A DNA stretch of 64,000 bases from Zeus faber (taxonomy: Eukaryota > Chordata > Actinopteri > Zeiformes > Zeidae). Position 1 is the stretch's first letter. Every line of letters starts with the position of its first letter. Below the pieces are notes generated by a model. The model worked only from the letters and a program-made list of their open reading frames with translations, was not told the DNA's origin and made no database searches. The stretch lies in the NCBI GenBank assembly GCA_960531495.1, contig OY482866.1, forward strand, positions 9,033,707-9,097,706, in the 5' to 3' direction. The translations under genes were made by a program, and so were the position numbers. Shown piece by piece: positions 26,018-34,900 of this stretch.

Positions 26018-29000
26018 CTGCATCACAGGACCTGCGTCAGATTTACTTAACTGCCTAGGAACCAAGCTTCTTTGTTCATTAGCGGTGAACTGCTCCAGAG
26101 GGGAGAGCTGAATTATTCAACAAGACTAGGTGGAATGCAGATACAGAAAATCAAGGCTCCTCAGCTCATATGTTGTTTTATTAACACAACCAGTACGACT
26201 CGAAAAGCATTTTTCATCTATTGTGGACACTGTTGAAACAACAGTTCAAATGCATTTATTAAAACTAGAGCAGGGGTTCCCAACATTTTTTCTCACCCCT
26301 TGGAGAACCCTGAAACCAAACCTGAGACCCTCTATAGAAAAAGACTATACCTTTGTTTTCACAGATTTATTAGTGGTCATTTTTGGCTACATTGGTTCTA
26401 TTTTCACGGCGGAAAGAGCCGGGTTTTCAGGGTGAAACAATCAATTAGAACATACTGTACAATCATGCAGGGTTTTGAGCCAATATTTGACCATTAGCAA
26501 ACACACGCCTCACGGCCTCATGGGATCTCTGGCGAGCCCTTTGGGCATCTAGCACCCCGGGTTGGGAATCATGATGATGCCACACCGAGACAGGGTCAGG
26601 GTCAGGGTTATAAGGGTTCTTATAATCACTCTCTTACTCTTGTACTTAACACAACGGAACACTTAGTCACATAACTGTGAAGAATCTATGTGATTCTGGG
26701 CAGCAACCCAATTATCTTCTGACCTGAAGGAATGAGGTGTTATCGGTTTGTTTTTCATAGGGTTTAGTGTCGTACGCAAGTGCAAATAGTGTCGCGCACT
26801 ATTTGCACTTGCGTATGTTTCTACGGACACGCTGCTCAGCCAGACTTACTTGTTGTTTTGCATTGCATGGGGCCCAACAGTTTTTCATTCATGCAGGCCA
26901 ACTTATTTGCATGCCCCGCTTGTTTGCCTAGGCGCTGTGGTACAATGCACCATGTGTCTGCCAGCACCGGAGATTTGTTTGATATTTGAATAGAACGGTC
27001 GCCATTTGCCCCTAAACAAAGTCACAAAGCAGACTTTGTATCACAACTTCCGAAGAATATTGAACTTTATTGGACGTCAATTAACCAAACGCAATCCATT
27101 GTTGCGATACTAGAGTTGCATTTGTGGCCTCACACCCAGAACAGGATAATAAACTCATTGATTGGACACGCGCCGATTGTGAACTTTGATCGATTATTTA
27201 AATCAGAAATCGACTTCCTTCCTACTTTGTCAGAATGGAGCAGCAAAGGAGTGCAAACGGGGCCCATCACACACCCAAAACACTGCACTCATCACTCGGT
27301 GCAGTTCCACAGTGACTGTCCTACTTCCATCCCCAAGCTGCCGTCACTTCATTCTCTATTCTAATGCCCAAGGCAAACAGACCGTCTCCATAAACCGTAA
27401 GCATTTGTGGTTTATGCATTTAAAACTCGACAAAATACCAGTAAGAATGGCACATTTCTATTGTGGCTCGGTCATTAACCTACAATGCCTACCTGTTGGG
27501 GCTACCATGAACCTCCACTGTTAACTAATGCATTCATGACAGCCAGTAAGTAATTTTCAGCACCAGGAGCAGTGTAATATTGTAATTGAGTCAAGAGTGG
27601 CTGGGTTGCTTGGAAACTGAGCAGAAACAGAGTGTGACTGTTTATGCAGACAACATACTGATCAAAGCTGAGCTGCACCCTAAATGTTCTGCAGAGAAAA
27701 GAGGAGAGGTATTTATTCAGATAGACCCTTTCCCATTCAGCACGGTACATGACTTTGACAGACGTTTCGGTAGTTGCAATCTGCATCGCATTTTTATTTT
27801 TATTTTTTTCCCTCACCTACTCTCCTCATCTGAAGTGAAACACATTTTTGTCGACTAGGTAAGATAAGGTAAGACCGGGGAGTTTATATGGTATTCAAAT
27901 GTGACCGGACTGCCATCATATGGTATGCAAATGTTAGATGGTTTACATGCTGCATTCCTATCTGCTCCTCCTCCGATAGAAGCTCAATCAACCAAGCTGC
28001 CGTACAATAGGAGGTGATTCAAAGCTTCCGACCTCAAATAATCTAACAATTACAGCTTTCGCCCACATCGCTGGGGGACGTTGGAAGATGTACAATACTA
28101 TACGATATTAACCTCCTGCAAATTACCGGTCACAATTGCGGTCCACATATCAAGTCAGAACTGGCTTTTTACGCGTTTGATAGCAAATGATATGTTTGAA
28201 AGGAACAGGAGAGGTGTTGTCTGTGATTTCAGAATTACCCTGATCATAGCCCTCTCCGTCCTTCAGCACTGCCATTAGCAGAAAGGCTCATTAGAGCCGA
28301 GCAGGCTTGGACCGGGGCCCACAGGCCAACACATTATTATGTTTACTTGGGAGATTGTAGAATTCCATGAATGCCCCTCACGACGCCTCGCACGGCGGGC
28401 GTGACTGCGATTCCCGTGCGACGCCGCTCGCGAAATCTAATGGATTAATGAATCCGCTGACGAATGAAGCCTCATTTGGTGTCATCGGATGTCGATGCTG
28501 GCTCGGTTGAGCCGGGCGAGGCAACGAGAATCGACAGCGTGTTCTCGGGCCACAAAATGTCAGAACTACTAAAGTAAATTAAATATTGGAATTGCTATTT
28601 GTTATAGCTTAGAGTACTATATCCGCTGACTGGAATGCAATATTAACGTTTTGAGAGGTGGTTCGGGGCGTTAAAGAACCCTCAGATGTGGCGATTATTA
28701 GTATTATTATGTCTAAGAGTGGGCATTGTAAGTAGCATTAGTGTGTATAAGGTAGAGATGAAGCAAAAAAATAAAAAAAAAAGTACAATCATGATCATTT
28801 AGCATGTAACAAAATGTTCCTTTTTCCAGGGTGATATTTTTGCCCCCACCTATCCAGTACAAACGTGCTTTTGATGACAAATTGCCCCTGCTTGGCTTTC
28901 TCTCTCTGATCTGAAAGGTCATAAACAGCATCTCCTCTTGGTCCGTTCTTGCAGAATATGTTCAACCCCCGCAAGGACAGCGGCGACGCAGGCGTCTATG

Positions 29001-30106
29001 AACTGATGTGCGCCGCAGGTGAGCGAAAACTCTTGATGGGGGGAGAGGAACAAGGGCGTAACATAACGGCTAATGGAATGGATTTTTTTGTTTGTTTGTT
29101 TTCCCTCTCGACGTGACATTATGTCCGGGCGGATTTGCTTTACCGGCGCAGATCATTTCATTTCATTTCGACTTGAATAAGCGCCCCGCCGAGGGTCACG
29201 CCCCGCCGCGTTGCCTCTGATTAGCTGTGAAATGATTACGAAACTCCATTACGTCCGGTCCCAGTCGGTGTGGTTGAGGAAAGGCTCGTGCCAGCTGACT
29301 CGAACTTGACCTGCTGCCTTGTTTAGCCGTCAGGCTTGAGACACTAACAATGCCGCGGTAATCCGGTTTTTCCGTATCCTTTTCTACTCACAGGGTCTCC
29401 CGCCACGGCGGACGTCGGGCCCGAGGAAGAAAGGGAGGAAGAGGAGGACCCGTACGCTCTGCTGGGAGTGAATGACGAAGAGTACGACACCATCTTGAAC
29501 CCCAGCAGTCGGCATTCTGCCATTCCTATTTCCCAGCGTCCACCCGCGCCCACGCCCCGGCCCGATAACAGCGCCGCTACCCCCTTCATAGCTCAGGGTG
29601 AGCATGGGGAAGTAAAGTGGGGGGCTCGGTCAGCAATGAAACGCTAGAGTTTTTAACTCATTGCCATTGATCCACTGTTTTTGTCGATCAAACATAGGGT
29701 CCGGGGACCCCGCAGTGGTCCTTCAAGAGGTTCCAGGGGGTCCCCAGCAAAATGATAGTGAAACTTCATTAATAACTGTTATGTTATGAGTGTCACCCCT
29801 ATCTCTCCAACTATAGCATGGACGGGTATGGAAATTTGAACTAAATTATAGTACACTAAAAATCTTCTCAGATCGGAGACTAAATCTAAATCACATTAAA
29901 AAAAAAAAAAAAGGTTGAGAATCGCTTGTGGCGGACGACGGAGGGACAAAATGAACGGAATCGGGCATCGGTTTCGGGAGTAAATGGTGCACACAACCAC
30001 TGGGGTTTTTGCGATGCCGCTTTGTTTTGCACACATGAATCAGACAAAATCTGTGGCTCTCCCCGGCAAAGCAAACATTGGGAGAGAGAAGAAAGCGAGC
30101 GAGCCG

Positions 30107-30147
<41 letters not shown>

Positions 30148-30407
30148 TAGAGAGAGAGAGAGAGAGAGACCTGGAACAGTCTGGATGGATGACGGCCTGC
30201 GCTACCTCACTGTTCAATTTCAGCTGTGTGAATAATTCATGAAGATGAAACACCCAAAAGTGACTGGTATTATTAAGGCTGATAAATCATTGATACGGCT
30301 CTGGCTTCGGTAATTCCTCCTCTCCTGTGCAAACATGCACATACACAAAAAAAGTGTTAATTCCTGCTTTACAGCCAGTCCGTAGTACAATATTACAGCT
30401 GGCCATA

Positions 30408-30448
<41 letters not shown>

Positions 30449-31783
30449 CCCATTTTGTTCTTCTTTACTGAGTATGTGCTTATCCACTGAATCACCGCGC
30501 TGTCCGGCGAGAGTAACAAAAGTGAGAGGGAGATTGAGTTCTCCAGCAACAATCACCCAACGCGCTGCGCTCCCTGCATCCCCAACATCTCCACAGTAAC
30601 AGAAACGGAGCCACCGGGCCGCCATCTGCAACCAATCTCGGGCCAGACCAAGGCCAAGTCAGCCAGAATAAGTCATTACACATGTTTTCCATCGTCCATG
30701 TCCCCAGAGCACATGAGAGGGGGGAGAGAGAGAGAGCGCGAGCGAGAGAGTGTGAGCGAGAGTAGGAGAGAATAAGAGATGGGGAGGTGGTGGTGGTGGT
30801 GGTGGTGGTGGTGGTGGGTGGGGGTCGGTTTCATCTCCCGAGACAGCCAGGCCTCAGAACACGACGCGAGTATCCCCAGCGAGGCTCTGACTCCCACCGC
30901 CGCGGAGGGAGAAGCGAGGGGTAGTAGACGCACGGAGGATTAGGCGAGGTGCCACCGGCTGGAGGACGCCGCACCAGCGGGGACATAATGAGCGCCGCTC
31001 TCGTGCTTCCAGCACAATGAGGCTGAACCGAGATGCGGAAATCTGGAGGGGCTTCCAGCCTATCCGTGAGGAGCGATTGGACCAAGTACATATGGCGCTG
31101 GAGTACACGGTGAATATTCTGCATATCCCAAAACGCAAAATGAAGGAATTGGCATCGCCCCCCCCCCCCCATCCCTCCGTCCCTCACCCTTACACCCCAA
31201 AATCCCCCCCGGGAACAACGCGAGGGATGTTCGCTTTTATTCACTTAAAAAGCCAAGCAGAGGTCTTGGTTCAACGTGCCGAGAGAGAGCGTTTCGACAT
31301 GAAAAAACAAAACATGTTTTTACAGCAAGGGGTCGGTGGCAGTATCATCAGTATCAGGGGTTTGAAGTATTTTAACCTGGTATTGGCGCAAAAGCCCAAA
31401 GGCAAGGGGCCGCCGCCGCCAACAAGAGGGCCCGGGCACAGGAACGGCAGACTCAGCGAAAAAACACACTGGGATTTAATTTTCACTTCTTGCCAATCAA
31501 TAGACCTGATTGAGGGCATGCGTCTCTCCAATTCAATCTGGCACCGCAGACTCCCGCAGAAAAAGAGACCGAGCCAAAGCACTTTTACCCCTGGTTGCTT
31601 TCTATACAGGCTTTCGGACTCCAGCATTATTTTTAGACAAATATCAAATAAAAAGACGTCACAGAACAACGAATACGAGGATGCATAGATTGACTTTTCA
31701 TGTCAGAAGCAAGTTGCAATTTTGGTAGATGGCGCCATCTAGTGGAATTGTGTTTACCTACAATGGAAAATGATGGAAACCTT

Positions 31784-31861
<78 letters not shown>

Positions 31862-31862
31862 T

Positions 31863-31900
<38 letters not shown>

Positions 31901-34900
31901 CGTTTTTCACAGGACAGTGGTACATTTAATACAATTTAAATGTAATAAAATTAGATTTTATACATTTTTTTACAGGTCGTAACATTCACAAGGAAAATAT
32001 CAGAATTTTGTGGCCTTGCGATGGCTGCTCATCATTTTTCCTGTAACGTAGAAGAACATCTCACTAATTGCAGACTCCTCTGGTTTTTCCAGTGTTTCAG
32101 AAGAAAGCCATGATGGGGAACCCCGGCACGCTGTATTCTTTTCATCCTAGGCGAGGTGAACGTGACCGGCATGTTACATTACAATATGCAATTAAAGTGG
32201 AAATCCATACGATCGTCCATGGAAACAGCATACCGTATAGAGCAGAGCATGCATAGCGCAAATACATTGAATGGATGTTTTTTTTTTATAAAAGCGTCAG
32301 CTAAAAAAAAAAAAAGTAGAAAATATGGAAGGTTTCAGGATTTTCTAACAAATTAACTTACGGATTACTGCTTTAATTATCGCTTCATCCAACATTTTAA
32401 GGACTGAGCCATCACACTCCAATTATTGTTTGTGCTCTACTTCAGCACATTGAGCGGCTCGATGGCTCTTTGGTGAAGAACACCTACGATAGAATGGTGT
32501 TGAGGTACTTCTGAGCGCTGTGAAGCAGCGGGGCCGTGCTTCTGATCGTTTATTTTCCAGGTTTGTGTTGTTCCCCCCCTCCTCCGCAGCGCATGGGCGT
32601 AAAGCCGGCGCGTCCTCCGCCTCCACCTACGACACCTTTGTTCCCAACCAGGCCCCCAAGCCGGAGCAGCTCATCAGGCTGCAGGAGAGGGTGAAGAGAG
32701 GTTCTCTCCACATGGACGAGGCCCCGGGACGCTTCGCCGACTGGCCGCACGCCCGGAAGGGCGCGGACGCCGTCGGGCAGGTAAGAAAAACAAAACAAAA
32801 AAAACCCCTTCACATTCACTGGAGCGCGGGCGTGCTGGAGGAGCCGTACGCCCAGATCACCAAAGTGAGGAAGCGGACGAGCGCGGTCACGCAGGGGGGA
32901 AACGAGGCCTTGTATAGACACGACATCCTATCCATTCTGCGTTTGTTTGTGTGGTACACAATGAATGCTCTGCCCCTCAGGAGCCGCCGCCGCAGCAGCA
33001 GCAGCAGGACAATGACAGTGTCTACGGTAAACATGGATTTGTTGTTCTTTTGCTGGCTGTGAAAAAGTGACCGGGTTTGAGCACCTTTGGTTTTCCCCGA
33101 GCAAAGATTGCAGCGAAATTTGCTGTAGAAGCAAGACAATAAAATAGAGTAAATATCATGATCGTTAGATCATGATAAATGTAAAGATATAAAAATATAT
33201 ATTAATCAATATATATTGGCTCACTTTATGGACATGGGGAACTTGAAAATCTGGCTCATACATACATGCATACACTCACATATACATATAATAATGTAGT
33301 TAATTATTCATATTATTCATATATTCATATATTATTCATATATTTTTATGTTAATATAATACACAGTATTATATTTACCTGATCATTCATTTATGAATAG
33401 TCATCAACATATAAATCATTGTGCCGCCTTATTTAGACCACAACACTTAATAATTAAGTTTGTTTTGTCTCATCACAGCAAGCTTTCATCTGTTAATATA
33501 TACAGTGATCCCGATGAGCAATGTTTTTTTTGTTTTTTTTTGCTTGTAAAATAATTAGCTACTAACAGTCTTGCCTTCCCCCCCCCGTCGGAAGTGAAAC
33601 ATGGATGATCATTTTATGAGACATTTGCAGCGGAGCGAAGGTCACCTTGGAACGCCAAACCGGCCTCTTAAGCGAGAACACCGACGCGCGTAATAGAAAA
33701 ATGCACTCGCATCTCTTCTCTCTTCCACAGATAAAATCAACATCGTTCATCACACGCCAAGTAAGTCTTAAACAAACAAACAAAATTAAAAATAAAACCC
33801 AAGGCCGGTCTCCAAAGAGAAAACCGGCGTTTATTGTACTCTAATAGCCTTTTGTCTGTCTCCCCCAATTTTGCAGTTTTGGAGGATGAGTCCCTGGGGA
33901 CGTGTTATTTAGATCACCCCAAAGATTTGTTTGATCTCGCGTTTAATTTCCCTTCCATGGGATTCCGTGATTTTCGGCTTCCATAACCGTTGTGTAAACC
34001 TCGATGCGTGTGGATAATTCTCCCCCAGAGGCGGCCGCCAACGAGTTGAGAAGAGGGAGCCTACCGGCCGAGTCAAACTTCTACAGCAAGCCCCTTAAAG
34101 GACAAGTGAGTTTGATGTCACTTACCAGCATCACACACGCACTCAGACACACACACCCACACACACACACACACACAGACACACACACACACACACGCAC
34201 GCACACACACACACGCAGAGAGAGGGAGAGAGAGAGAGAGAGAAAGAGATTCACACACCCCGTATAGCCAAGAACTGTTTAAACTCTTCAAAGTATAGGT
34301 ACATGTACATCACACGGTTGACACAACTTTTTCAAAGTTGCACTACAGCCTGAAAGGATAAGTTTGCCATTTTTAAAGGGTAGGTTTCGCCTCCCCCCCC
34401 CCCCCCCCCCCCCCAACTGGGGCCTGATTAAACGGACGGCTCCCGTCGTTTAGAACTCCTCAATAACCTCACCAAACTTTTTACGACTGAGAAACTGAGC
34501 TGCTCCGCTGCAGCTTCTCACTGTGCTTAACGCAGTCCAACGGGGCAAGCTTTTTCAGCGCAAAGCGAATCAACTGAACTTTATATGTCCCCTCCTGAAA
34601 ATAAAAAAGGTGGAAAACCTTTGCAATTTATCCGTTTTTTCGGGGTTTTATTGGCAAATCAGTTGTTTTGGCTGCATTTGCACTGACATAAGAGACTAGA
34701 AACAAGCTTATTACCGGCAAACTACTGTTGCCAACGTTGTGCTTTGGATGTGATGCAGCACTTGCAAAAAAAAAATCCTGTTCAATAAAATCCGATAGGA
34801 TTTATTACTTATTAAAGCTGATATGACTTATGTTATTCAAAACATGTTGTAAAATACACTAAGGCTGTGCATATTTTGTTTATGTACTGTTTAAAGCTGA

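Larger units (their letters stand above)
22627..28954 (+). other. bank1: bank1 intron 7, largest intron, no exon recognised
   Basis: Between the ankyrin exon and the YxxM exon. It holds three MITE-like repeats, a long (AC)n tract and the 26,773 hairpin. The linker exons expected from human BANK1 (with YVFIPG-type tyrosine motifs) were not recognised here; they would need to be phase 0 to phase 0. An open stretch at 24,654-24,839 shows no family match. Confidence 0.6.

Noticed and set aside
31017-31688. A 223-codon open frame inside bank1 intron 9
   Set aside because: Longest of the window but low in complexity, with poly-C and mixed composition; no domain, and exons 9 and 10 splice around it in phase.
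32520-33062. One continuous 180-codon open frame
   Set aside because: Only 32,590-32,780 (and perhaps 32,841-32,864) matches bank1; the rest is intron read-through past a good donor, and exon 13 is used in another frame.
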